Assembly (NCBI RefSeq): GCF_013394385.1 | Contig: NZ_AP022834.1 | Span: 2,728,001 to 2,792,000, forward strand | Direction of reading: 5' to 3' | DNA: 64,000 bases | From: Kocuria sp. TGY1127_2 | GTDB taxonomy: Bacteria; Actinomycetota; Actinomycetes; Actinomycetales; Micrococcaceae | In this document: one piece after another, positions 44,987 through 52,899 of the stretch | Position numbering within the stretch: the first letter of the stretch is position 1 | Layout: each line of letters opens with the position of its first letter | Notes under the pieces: model-generated | The model's input: only the letters and a program-made list of their open reading frames with translations | Database searches by the model: none | What the model was told of the DNA's origin: nothing | Position numbers and translations under genes: made by a program

Positions 44987-46324
44987 ATGAGCATCCCCGC
45001 TTCGGAAGTCCGAGCAGAGCGGCTCGGCGCAAGGGACAAACAACGCGAGGCTCGAAGAGTCATTGCGTCGAGCTTCATCGGCAGCACGATCGAGTTCTAC
45101 GATTTCCTGCTGTACGCGACGGCGACAGCGCTGGTTTTCCCACATGTTTTCTTCACAAACCTGGACCCGCTGGCCGGGGCTATCGCCTCGGCCGGCACAT
45201 TCGCGGCAGGCTACATTGCGCGGCCCCTGGGAGGAGCCGTCTTCGGTCACTTCGGTGACCGTCTCGGTCGAAAGAGGATGCTCGTACTGTCGATGCTGTC
45301 CATGGGGTCGGCATCGACGCTGATCGGGTTGGTACCCGGTCAGGCAAGTATCGGCTCTTGGGGTGCGGTCATTCTGATCGTCTTGAGGGTCCTTCAGGGA
45401 ATCGCGATCGGCGGTGAATGGGGAGGGGCAGCGTTGATGGCCCTCGAACATGCAAAAGGGGGAAAGCGAGGCTTCGCCGCTTCCTTCACCAACGCCGGAG
45501 CGCCCATGGGCGCCGCTCTGGGCACCACCGTGATGGGACTTGCGAACCACTGGACCGGGGATGCCTTTCTGGAGTGGGGGTGGAGAATCCCGTTCCTGTT
45601 GAGCGTGGTTCTGCTCGCGGTGGGCATTTTCATTCGGTCCAAAGTCTCCGAATCCCCGATTTTCAAGGAAGCGGTGGAGGAAGAGGAAAAGCTGGGCGAC
45701 AAACCCAAACTGCCCATCTGGCAAATTCTCCGTCGCCCGAAGAACCTGATTCTGGTGATGCTGGGCGGGGCAGGCGGTTTTGCCCTGCAGGCGGTGATCT
45801 CGATCTTCGCCATCGGGTACGCGGTCGACAACGGCGCCGATCGTTCCCTGGTTCTATATCTGTTCGCTCTTGCCTCCGTGATCAGCATTCCGTGCGTGGT
45901 CGGCTGGGCCCGACTCTCCGACGTGGTGGGGCGCAAGCCGATCATGATCGCGGGGACCGTCATTTACCTGATGCTGATCTTTCCCATGTTCGGCTGGTAC
46001 GCCTCGGGCAACCCAGGGTTGATTTTCCTCGCGATGGTCATCGGACTGTGTTCTCACGCAGCGATCTACGGGCCCCTGGCAGCGTTCGTATCGGAACAAT
46101 TCGGAACCTCAGCGCGGTATACCGGCGCATCCATGGGCTACCAGTTGGCCACACTCATCGGGGCGGGTTTTACTCCCACCATCATCACCTCGATCTTCGC
46201 CAAGTCCCAGGGCGAGATTGCGCCGGTGCTGTGGTACCTGATCGCTTTGGGAGGGGTCTCCGCGATCTTCATTCTTCTGACCCGCGAGTCGAAGAACAAC
46301 GATCTGGAGACCTACGAGCACTGA
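44987..46324 (+). CDS. MFS transporter, metabolite:H+ symporter (MHS) family
   Basis: A 445-residue transporter with 12 predicted helices: ASSFIGSTIEFYDFLLYATATALVF at helix 1, GGAVFGHFGDRLGRKRMLVLS (the MFS signature loop), and RVLQGIAIGGEWGGAALMALEH, characteristic of the MHS group that includes ShiA, ProP and alpha-ketoglutarate permeases. It is the last gene of the MarR-linked operon, so it most likely imports the organic acid that the acyl-CoA synthetase activates. The central cytoplasmic loop (VSESPIFKEAVEEEEKLGDKPKLP) is normal for the family. Confidence 0.88.
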   Translation: MSIPASEVRAERLGARDKQREARRVIASSFIGSTIEFYDFLLYATATALVFPHVFFTNLDPLAGAIASAGTFAAGYIARPLGGAVFGHFGDRLGRKRMLVLSMLSMGSASTLIGLVPGQASIGSWGAVILIVLRVLQGIAIGGEWGGAALMALEHAKGGKRGFAASFTNAGAPMGAALGTTVMGLANHWTGDAFLEWGWRIPFLLSVVLLAVGIFIRSKVSESPIFKEAVEEEEKLGDKPKLPIWQILRRPKNLILVMLGGAGGFALQAVISIFAIGYAVDNGADRSLVLYLFALASVISIPCVVGWARLSDVVGRKPIMIAGTVIYLMLIFPMFGWYASGNPGLIFLAMVIGLCSHAAIYGPLAAFVSEQFGTSARYTGASMGYQLATLIGAGFTPTIITSIFAKSQGEIAPVLWYLIALGGVSAIFILLTRESKNNDLETYEH

Positions 46325-46413
46325 GACTGGAGAAAGCAGACTGCCCTCGCACGTGATGAGCTGCGGGGCGGCAAGTCCGGAATAGAAACTCTCACGGACC
46401 GGTTGATCCAGGT

Positions 46414-46674
46414 GTGAACACTCGTAAAAATATCGGTTTCCTTTCCTTCGGCCATTGGACTCCGCATCCCACTTCTGCCACTCAGAGCGGAGCCGATGCC
46501 CTTGCGCAAAGCGTCGATTTGGCTGTGGCCGCAGAAGAACTTGGGGCCGACGGCGCTTACTTCCGCGTGCACCACTTCGCGCGCCAATTGGGTTCGCCTT
46601 TTCCACTTTTGGCCGCCGCAGGCGCCAGGACGAGTCGCATAGAGCTCGGGACCGGTGTCATCGACATGCGATAG
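46414..46674 (+). pseudogene. LLM-class flavin oxidoreductase, 5' fragment interrupted by a mobile element
   Basis: Encodes the first 86 residues of a luciferase-like (LLM class) flavin-dependent oxidoreductase, from NIGFLSFGHWTPHP to ARTSRIELGTGVIDMR, then runs into element DNA and stops. The 3' part lies at 55768-56544. Deleting one copy of the shared 7-bp core and the DNA between gives GTC ATC GAC ATG CGC TAC GTC in frame and a 342-residue protein, the normal family length. The start is GTG at 46414 with a weak ribosome site. The fragment alone lacks most of the barrel and should be non-functional. Confidence 0.9.
46664..46670. other. Left attachment core of the mobile element
   Basis: ACATGCG, identical to 55766-55772. 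It falls in the codons for Asp-Met-Arg of the interrupted LLM gene. It overlaps a perfect dyad, GACATGC (46663-46669) with GCATGTC (46676-46682), which straddles the junction 35 bp before the recombinase start and may be part of the recombinase binding site. Confidence 0.7.
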
Positions 46675-46716
46675 AGCATGTCGCGGTTGTGACACTCGTT
46701 CCGTAAGCTTGGTTGC

Positions 46717-48153
46717 ATGGTCGAACTGGTAGCGCTGAGGAAGACGAACGAGGTGGCCGCGTACGTCCGCGCCTCCATGGACCGCAAGGGCGACCGCTGG
46801 ACGGTCGATACGCAGCTGAGGAAGATCAGGGCGCTGGCCGAGGCCAAGGACTGGAACGTCGTCGAGGTCTACGAGGACAACGCCGTGTCGGCGACGAAGA
46901 AGCGCCGCGCTGGCACCCGCTGGGCCGAGATGCTGGACGACGCCCGCGCGGGCCGCTTCTCGATGGTGGTCGCCGTGGACATGGACCGGCTGCTGCGCAG
47001 CACGAAGGACCTCAACACCTTGATTGACCTGGGGCTGCGGGTCGTCACCGTGGACGGCGAGATCGACCTCTCGACGGCCGACGGTGAGTTCCGAGCGACG
47101 ATGCTCGCGGCACTGGCCCGGTTCGAGGCCAGGCGTAAGGCGGAGCGTCAGATCAGGTCGAACGAGCGCCGACGCTTCGAGGGCATCCCGACGAGCGCCT
47201 GGAAGGCGTTCGGGTGGACGCGAGAGGGCGAGCTGATCCCGGAGGAGGCCGACGCCGTCCGGCGGGCCTTCGCCGCGTTCCTCGGCGAGCCGTCGCTGTC
47301 GATCCGGCGAATCCGCGAGGATCTGAACGGTGCCGGTCATCTCACCGCCCGCGGGTCGGAGTTCTCCGTCGATGCCGTGCGCTACCTCCTGGCGAACCCG
47401 CTCTACGCTGGCTACATCAAGCACTACGCGTCGGGCGAGCTGTACCCGGTGCAGGGCGACGCGTTCCCGCCCATCGTCGGTGAGCAGACGTGGCGGGCTG
47501 CGGTGTCGAAGCTGGAGGACAACGTGCGGAGATCGGCGAGGCAGGGTAACCAGCCGAAGTACCTCCTGTCCACGATCGGCCTGTGCGGCAAGTGCGGGGC
47601 GACGCTCGTCTCTGGGACGAACAGCCGCAAGCAGCCGACGTATCGCTGCGGCGAGCAGTTCCATCTCACCCGCCAGCGCGAGCCCGTCGATGCGATGGTG
47701 ACCGAGGCGGTGCTCACCCGCTTGTCCTCGGTGGATGTGCACAACCTCGTGATGCCGCAGGAGGACGATGGGCCAGATCACGAGGAGTTGCTGACGGAGC
47801 GGAACGCCCTGGTCGAGCGGGTGAAGGAGCTGAGCCCGCTGCTGCGTGACATCCATCAGCCGGTCCTGGAGATCACGGCGGCGATCAACGACGTGAAGGC
47901 CCGCATCGATGAGATCGACGCGGAGCTGCTCGACCGTTCGGTGTCGGTGGCGGCGAAGTTGCTCGCGGACGTGGACGAGCCGGTCGGCACCGCGGAGCGC
48001 CGCGAGGTGGTCGAGGCGAAGTGGAAGACGTTGGACGTGGACCGCCGCCGGATGCTCGTGGACGAGCTGGTGACGGTGACCATCGAGCCCATCGCGCCCG
48101 GTCACGTGAAGTTCGACCCCGACCTCATTCGTATAGAGCCGCGTCGCGACTGA
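46717..48153 (+). CDS. Large serine recombinase (integrase)
   Basis: A 478-residue serine recombinase that would integrate and excise the element. The N-terminal resolvase domain has AAYVRAS with nucleophile Ser20, and VVAVDMDRLLRSTKDL plus GEFRATMLAALARFEARRKAERQ around the E-helix. Then follow the recombinase domain (IRRIREDLNGAGHLTARGSEFSVDAVRYLLANPLYAGYI), a zinc ribbon (CGKCGATLVSG ... YRCGEQF) and a C-terminal coiled coil. It lies 47 bp from the left junction, the normal place for such an integrase. The ribosome site is weak. Confidence 0.93.
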   Translation: MVELVALRKTNEVAAYVRASMDRKGDRWTVDTQLRKIRALAEAKDWNVVEVYEDNAVSATKKRRAGTRWAEMLDDARAGRFSMVVAVDMDRLLRSTKDLNTLIDLGLRVVTVDGEIDLSTADGEFRATMLAALARFEARRKAERQIRSNERRRFEGIPTSAWKAFGWTREGELIPEEADAVRRAFAAFLGEPSLSIRRIREDLNGAGHLTARGSEFSVDAVRYLLANPLYAGYIKHYASGELYPVQGDAFPPIVGEQTWRAAVSKLEDNVRRSARQGNQPKYLLSTIGLCGKCGATLVSGTNSRKQPTYRCGEQFHLTRQREPVDAMVTEAVLTRLSSVDVHNLVMPQEDDGPDHEELLTERNALVERVKELSPLLRDIHQPVLEITAAINDVKARIDEIDAELLDRSVSVAAKLLADVDEPVGTAERREVVEAKWKTLDVDRRRMLVDELVTVTIEPIAPGHVKFDPDLIRIEPRRD

Positions 48154-48158
48154 CTCAT

Positions 48159-48194
48159 GAGTCGACTCGTCATTGCAATGGTGAGTCGACTCGT
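48159..48194. repeat. Paired 12-bp palindromic repeats downstream of the recombinase
   Basis: GAGTCGACTCGT occurs at 48159-48170 and 48183-48194, 24 bp apart, each with the 10-bp palindrome GAGTCGACTC. The first overlaps another perfect palindrome, GACTCATGAGTC, at 48152-48163. The cluster spans the recombinase stop and the start of a 181-bp gap before the small genes, so it may be an operator or replication-control site. Confidence 0.65.
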
Positions 48195-48334
48195 GGGAGA
48201 ATGGTTGCAGACAAGAAGATCCCACCGGGGCCGCGACTTAGAAGCGCGGGGTTCTGCTCCCGGATGAGTAGCCGGTCAAACAGCCCAATTACCGTGGCGG
48301 GGAACCGGAAGATACTCATGTCTGAGGACTTCCG

Positions 48335-48547
48335 ATGTCTGTCGTTATCGACGTTCCCCGCGCATCCGCGCTCGACCGCCCTGGCCTCGATCAGGGCTCC
48401 ACTCCTTCTCCGCAGGCAGACGGCCTCGATCCCGTCATCGCCGCCGCTCGTGCTGCTGGTCGTCTGGCCGGTGAACGCCTGGCTCGCACGCCCCTGACCC
48501 CGCGACAGCGCGCCGCGGTCGCCGCCGTGATGGGCGGTGGTCACTGA
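48335..48547 (+). CDS. Small hypothetical protein of the mobile element
   Basis: A 70-residue protein without a domain I recognise. It is Ala/Pro-rich, with a helical C-terminal half (DPVIAAARAAGRLAGERLARTPLTPRQRAAVAAVM). Its stop overlaps the start of the next gene (TGATG), so the pair is probably translated together. Function unknown; the context is the control region ahead of rep. Confidence 0.5.
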   Translation: MSVVIDVPRASALDRPGLDQGSTPSPQADGLDPVIAAARAAGRLAGERLARTPLTPRQRAAVAAVMGGGH

Positions 48548-48795
48548 TGAGCGCCAACTCCTCCGCCTTCGACCACGTGAACGGCTTCCGCTGGCGACAG
48601 GGCGACCCCTCCCTCGCCGAGTCCGAGGCACGTCTCTACGACCTCGGCGTGCTCCGCTCCGTGCTGGAGGAGTCCGTCGAGATCGCCGTCGCCGACGCCC
48701 GCGCCGATGGGGTGACCTGGGCGAAGATCGGCGACGCCCTCGGCGTCACGCACCAGGCCGTAATCAAGCGCTACAGCAAGGGCGGTGCCCGATGA
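48547..48795 (+). CDS. Small helix-turn-helix protein
   Basis: An 82-residue protein. The C-terminal half, DGVTWAKIGDALGVTHQAVIKRYSKG, is a clear helix-turn-helix of the kind found in small sigma-like or excisionase-like regulators. The N-terminal part (LGVLRSVLEESVEIAVADARA) is helical. The ATG overlaps the preceding stop, and its own stop overlaps the rep start as ATGA. It may control rep copy number or act with the recombinase; neither can be decided from sequence. Confidence 0.65.
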   Translation: MSANSSAFDHVNGFRWRQGDPSLAESEARLYDLGVLRSVLEESVEIAVADARADGVTWAKIGDALGVTHQAVIKRYSKGGAR

Positions 48796-51092
48796 GCACC
48801 ACCGACCGCACCAGCGCCCTCGTGTCCGCCGACCTGACCCCGCCCGGAGGGCCTGGCCTGGCACCCGCCGAAGGCGGGCTGCCCGTCGTCGTTCCGAACG
48901 GCGAGGACATGGGCTCTGAGCCGAAACTTTTTCCCGCTCAGAAAACGGATATCGGATACACGACCGACGAAGACACCACTGATAACAACGTTTCCCCTGG
49001 TCAGATGCCTGTGTGCACGCGCGACTCCTTGGGTTCGCGCGTATCCGTTTCAGAAACGGATACCGCAGTGGACTACTCCGCGTTCGATGTGCCGGGCGCT
49101 GATCCCAGCGATGACGTGGAGCCGTTCGAGGTGCCTTCGTCGCCGGAGCACATCGAGGCTGCCCGCGCCTTCTTTGAGGCACAGAAGGCCGCCGAGACTC
49201 CGGAGCAGGTGAAGCGCGCTCAGACGCTCTCGCGGGTGTTCTCGGTGATGCAGTACGCGAACCACCCGGAGACGGGTGAGCCGATGTGCAGCCAGGAGCA
49301 GCTGGAAGCCGGGCTCGCCCTGCTCGAGGAGCAGTTCGGTGCGATGTGGTCGGCATTCATCGCTCATCCGCTCGATCGCCTCGTGGAAGTGGACGAGGGC
49401 ACCGTGGAGTGCCGGTGCGTCGGTCTCAAGGGCTTGCACTGGCACCTCGTGCTGCTGTTCAAGGAGAAGCGCCCGAAGATCCGCACGGTCTCGAATGCGC
49501 TGGAGATCCCGAGTGCCCGCGTGCGGGTGCCGAAGGAGGTCGTGGCTCAGGAGGGCGGGGACCAGCACAAGGGCTCCGGTGCCGCGCCGAAGGCGTTCTT
49601 CGACTTCTGCGAGTACCTGCCGCACGAGTCGCGGCGGGCCGATGCGATCCCTGGCGTGCACCAGACCGATCGAACGTACTTGACGGACAGCACGCAGGAC
49701 GGCAACCCGGGCAAGTACCAGTACGGGCGCGGGCGCGTCGTGGCGAACTTCGACTTCAGCGCCGAGCTGGACGCACACATGGCCGGTCGCGTGTCGGCCG
49801 CCGAGGGAGGGAAGAGCCTCACCGCCCGGAAGCGGAAGCTTCGGCGCGCGGTGATGGATGGAATGACGCTCGCTGCGGCCGAGGTCGCTGATCGGGATGC
49901 GTTCGCCGATGATCTGCCGCGGCTGGAGCTGCTCCGTTCGCGCTACGAGCAGAAGCGGAGCGCTCTGGTCGCGGAGGGGCTCGGTACGACGTGGCACAAG
50001 TCGGTGCTGACGATCTGCGGACCGAAGGGGTCGGGTAAGGGCATCCTCGCCGATGAGGTCGCCGCGCAGACTCAGGCGCTGGTTGCTCTGGCCGGCTGCG
50101 ACTGGCCGTACGTGCAGCCGCCGGGGCGCAATGCGCTGGAGGCCGTTGGGGAAGCGAAGATCGCGCACCACGATGATGCCCGGTTCGACATCACGCCGAC
50201 GTATGACGAGACGTTGCGATACACGGACAACCACCGGGCCACGGAGGCGTACAAGCGCCACACACGTAGCGGGCAGGTGGTCGCGCCGCGTCTGATCATG
50301 ATGTCGAGCACTGAGACGCCGCAGTCGCTCGGGCTCACGATGAAGGCGCGCAAGCCCAGCGACGTGCTGGCGTTCAACGCTCAGGGCTCGAAGCGGTTCC
50401 CGCCGGTGGATATCGATGAGTTCCTGCGCCGAATCGGGTGGGCGGTCGAGGTGTCGATCCCGGAGTCGGTCCAGCTCACCGGTGATGATCACCAGGACTA
50501 TCCGGTGATCCGCGCCGAGATGCTCGTGAGCATCCGCAGGGTCACGGTGAATGCGGCTCGCCGGATCGAGCCGGTGCTGAGTCGTGAGGGCGAGCCGCTC
50601 GGCGAGATCACGACGACGCACGAGATGGCTCCGGTCGCGGTGGTGAAGGGCGCTCAGGACGCGGCGCGCTTCCTCGCCGTGTCGATCCTGATGGAGAACA
50701 ACCGGGACGTGATCGAGCTGATCCCGGAATCCGAGCTGGCCGCGTACCTCGCGCAGAGGGCCGCGATCGAGGTTGCTGCCGCCGAGGAGAGCGAACGACG
50801 CAAGCAGGCTGTTGCCGCAGCTGCCGAAGAGGCCGCGCAGCGCGCTGCCGAGGCCGCGGCCAAGAAGCGGGAGAAGGAGATCGAGCGGTGGGAGGCGGAG
50901 CGGCGCAAGCTGGCGACGTGCACCTGTTCGCCGCGCCCCGCTGCGTCCTATGGGCGGCATGCCGACACCTGCCCGGTGCTCACCGAGGACGAGCGTCGGC
51001 AGCGCGCCGAGGCGCACCGGGCGGAGCTTGACCGGAAGGTCAAGCGCCTCCGCGCGAACGGCGGGCTGCTGGTCGTGGGAGGTGCGCGATGA
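48792..51092 (+). CDS. Replication initiator protein (Rep, HUH-like endonuclease plus helicase)
   Basis: A 766-residue protein. Residues 1-110 are low-complexity. Residues about 190-310 contain GLHWHLVLLFKEKRPKIRTVSNALEIPSARVRVPK and AFFDFCEYLPHESRRA, which recall plasmid Rep_2-type nicking enzymes, with HWH as the candidate metal-binding motif. A P-loop, CGPKGSGKG near 410, starts a superfamily-3-like helicase domain. The C-terminal 130 residues are coiled coil (EEAAQRAAEAAAKKREKEIERWE) with a CxC...C cluster. The long open frame begins earlier, but the ATG at 48792 overlaps the preceding stop. Two tandem hairpins lie within the 5' coding part. Confidence 0.75.
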   Translation: MSTTDRTSALVSADLTPPGGPGLAPAEGGLPVVVPNGEDMGSEPKLFPAQKTDIGYTTDEDTTDNNVSPGQMPVCTRDSLGSRVSVSETDTAVDYSAFDVPGADPSDDVEPFEVPSSPEHIEAARAFFEAQKAAETPEQVKRAQTLSRVFSVMQYANHPETGEPMCSQEQLEAGLALLEEQFGAMWSAFIAHPLDRLVEVDEGTVECRCVGLKGLHWHLVLLFKEKRPKIRTVSNALEIPSARVRVPKEVVAQEGGDQHKGSGAAPKAFFDFCEYLPHESRRADAIPGVHQTDRTYLTDSTQDGNPGKYQYGRGRVVANFDFSAELDAHMAGRVSAAEGGKSLTARKRKLRRAVMDGMTLAAAEVADRDAFADDLPRLELLRSRYEQKRSALVAEGLGTTWHKSVLTICGPKGSGKGILADEVAAQTQALVALAGCDWPYVQPPGRNALEAVGEAKIAHHDDARFDITPTYDETLRYTDNHRATEAYKRHTRSGQVVAPRLIMMSSTETPQSLGLTMKARKPSDVLAFNAQGSKRFPPVDIDEFLRRIGWAVEVSIPESVQLTGDDHQDYPVIRAEMLVSIRRVTVNAARRIEPVLSREGEPLGEITTTHEMAPVAVVKGAQDAARFLAVSILMENNRDVIELIPESELAAYLAQRAAIEVAAAEESERRKQAVAAAAEEAAQRAAEAAAKKREKEIERWEAERRKLATCTCSPRPAASYGRHADTCPVLTEDERRQRAEAHRAELDRKVKRLRANGGLLVVGGAR
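49018..49063. repeat. Two adjoining perfect hairpins inside the 5' part of rep
   Basis: CGCGCGA (49018-49024) pairs with TCGCGCG (49035-49041) around a 10-base loop. GTATCCGTTT (49041-49050) pairs with AAACGGATAC (49054-49063) around CAG. A further AAACGGATA occurs at 48943-48951. This stretch encodes an unconserved part of Rep and is a candidate replication origin. Confidence 0.6.
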
Positions 51093-51679
51093 GCACCGAA
51101 CGTGATGCGCTCTTCCAGGGGGTCGAGGGGGCCGGAGGCCCCTCGCAAGCAGCCGGGGAGGACATGAGCTTCAGCGAAATGTCCGACACGGCTACTGCTT
51201 GCCACTCTGGCGTACAGGTGGAGCAGCGGACCGACTCCCAGGTGAACACGGGTCGGGCTGATGCGGAGGCTGTGCGGCAGAGTCACGGCGGCGCGAAGCG
51301 TCGTCGTGGGGGCCGCGCGAAGCTCGATACCGACTTCGGAGAGGCCACGCTCGCGGCGCTTCGCACTCGTGCGAAGCGGCTCGGGCTGGCTCCGAGCACG
51401 TGGGTGCGGGCCGTCGTCCGAGATGCCCTCCACGCCTCTCGGAGCGAGGAGCTGGACGCCGCCGTGGCCGCGCACCTGCTCGGCGTCGAGGCGCGCGCGC
51501 AGGTGTCGGCGGACGCGCGCGAGCTGGCCGCGCAGATCCGCCCGCTGGCGATCAACGTCAACGACCTGGACCACCGAGCACGTGCCGGTGAGGCGGTGGC
51601 GCTGTCGTCGGAGGTGCCCGAGCTGATCGAGCTGCTGCGCGAGGTCCGCGCCCTGCTCGGTGATCGGACGGCCTCGTGA
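51089..51679 (+). CDS. mobC: MobC-like mobilisation accessory protein
   Basis: A 196-residue protein with a disordered N-terminus (1-75) and a C-terminal segment AKLDTDFGEATLAALRTRAKRLGLAPSTWVRAVVRDAL, the shape of a ribbon-helix-helix DNA-binding domain, followed by a helical region ending NDLDHRARAGEAVALSSEVPELIELLREVRALL, typical of MobC proteins that help the relaxase at oriT. The ATG overlaps the rep stop (ATGA) and its stop overlaps the relaxase GTG. A hairpin, CGAGGGG/CCCCTCG, at 51124-51145 in its 5' end may belong to oriT. Confidence 0.72.
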   Translation: MSTERDALFQGVEGAGGPSQAAGEDMSFSEMSDTATACHSGVQVEQRTDSQVNTGRADAEAVRQSHGGAKRRRGGRAKLDTDFGEATLAALRTRAKRLGLAPSTWVRAVVRDALHASRSEELDAAVAAHLLGVEARAQVSADARELAAQIRPLAINVNDLDHRARAGEAVALSSEVPELIELLREVRALLGDRTAS

Positions 51680-52899
51680 GCACGACGCACTACAGCCCGA
51701 GCGCCAGCGCCGCCGACACGGAGCGCTATATCCGGGGCAAGGAGGACGAGCGGGGCGTCGCGATCACGTGCGATGTGCCGGGAGGCCCCGGCGCGTTCTC
51801 GGCGCGCGCTCGGGCGCTCACGCAGAACACGACGCGCGAGGTCGAGGCGCTGCACTACCGCCAGTCGTTCAGCGACGAGGAGTTCGACCCGAAGAACCCC
51901 GAACACGTGCAGCGGGTGAACGACCTGGGCTACCAGCTCGCCAAGAAGATGCACCCGGATTCCGACTGCCTCGTCGTCAGTCATGTGGATGGGCGGGGAA
52001 AGAAGCCGCACAACCATATTTTGGTTCTCAATCACAACAACCGCACGGGAAAGGCGCTCTCGGACTATCGCACGTTCCACGACCGCAAGGCCGGGAATCA
52101 GAAGGGCGTGCAGTCGGCGAACGACGAGCTGATGCGCGAGCACGGGCTCTCGGTCGTGAAGCGGCTGGAGCACGCGCCGAAGGACTGGGAGCTGCGCCGC
52201 GAAGACTTCGCCGAGGGGTCGCTCGACCGCGAGATGGGCGACCGGATGAGTGCGGCGCTGGCCGATCCCCGCGCGGTGGACAAGGCCGGTCTGGTCTCGG
52301 TGATCGAGGAGCAGAACCAGCAGCTCGGTGATGACGGGGATCGGGTGCCACGGATGCGGCTGCACAGCCCCGTCAGCAAGAAGGGCAAACGCGCCGGGCA
52401 GGAGACCTGGACGCTCTACATCGAGGACCGCCGCGGCGAGTCCGGGCGTGCCGAGCGCCGCAAGCGCACGAGCGCACTCTCGGCGGACTTCACCCCGGAG
52501 GGCGCGCAGGCGTTCTTCGACTACCACCAGCAGCAGAAGGAGCAGGAACATGAGCGCAGCACTCGACAGGCTGAAGCAGCAGAACGGGCCCGTGCAGTCG
52601 CCGCAACCGCTCGGCAGTCCGGAGACGATGGAGCTGTTGACCTCGATCCTCGCCGCCGTCGAGGCGCAGACTACGAGGATCGCCACGCTGACCGAGCAGC
52701 AGAAGAAGCTCGCGGGGTTCGTGAAGGTGGACAGCGAGGAGCAGGAGAAGCAGCTCTCCGCGATCTCGCATCAGCTGACCTCAACGTCGCCGCCGCCGGA
52801 GTCGAACGAGAACAGCGAACTGCTCGCCGGGATCGCGTCCACTCTCGCGGGTATGAGCGTGAACCTCAACGGGGAGAGTCTGAAGGGCTCAGCCTCTAA
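51676..52899 (+). CDS. mobA: Relaxase (MobA/MobP type)
   Basis: A 407-residue relaxase that nicks oriT to start DNA transfer. Tyr18 in TERYIRG is the likely nucleophile. The metal-binding motif is VVSHVDGRGKKPHNHIL, with His103, His112 and His114. The C-terminal third is charged and low-complexity (RRRRGADYEDRHADRAAEEARG). Start GTG at 51676 overlaps the mobC stop. The last 350 bp are also coded in another frame by the next gene, which begins at 52550, so the C-terminal region may be read from two overlapping genes, as with the ColE1-type mob genes. Confidence 0.88.
   Translation: MSTTHYSPSASAADTERYIRGKEDERGVAITCDVPGGPGAFSARARALTQNTTREVEALHYRQSFSDEEFDPKNPEHVQRVNDLGYQLAKKMHPDSDCLVVSHVDGRGKKPHNHILVLNHNNRTGKALSDYRTFHDRKAGNQKGVQSANDELMREHGLSVVKRLEHAPKDWELRREDFAEGSLDREMGDRMSAALADPRAVDKAGLVSVIEEQNQQLGDDGDRVPRMRLHSPVSKKGKRAGQETWTLYIEDRRGESGRAERRKRTSALSADFTPEGAQAFFDYHQQQKEQEHERSTRQAEAAERARAVAATARQSGDDGAVDLDPRRRRGADYEDRHADRAAEEARGVREGGQRGAGEAALRDLASADLNVAAAGVEREQRTARRDRVHSRGYEREPQRGESEGLSL

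Noticed and set aside
46312-48225. A 637-codon minus-strand open frame across the MHS gene end and the serine recombinase
   Set aside because: It crosses the insertion junction and is antisense to the recombinase; no recognisable protein.
49050-51017. A 655-codon minus-strand open frame opposite rep
   Set aside because: Arg/Leu/His-rich shadow of rep, without domain or ribosome site.
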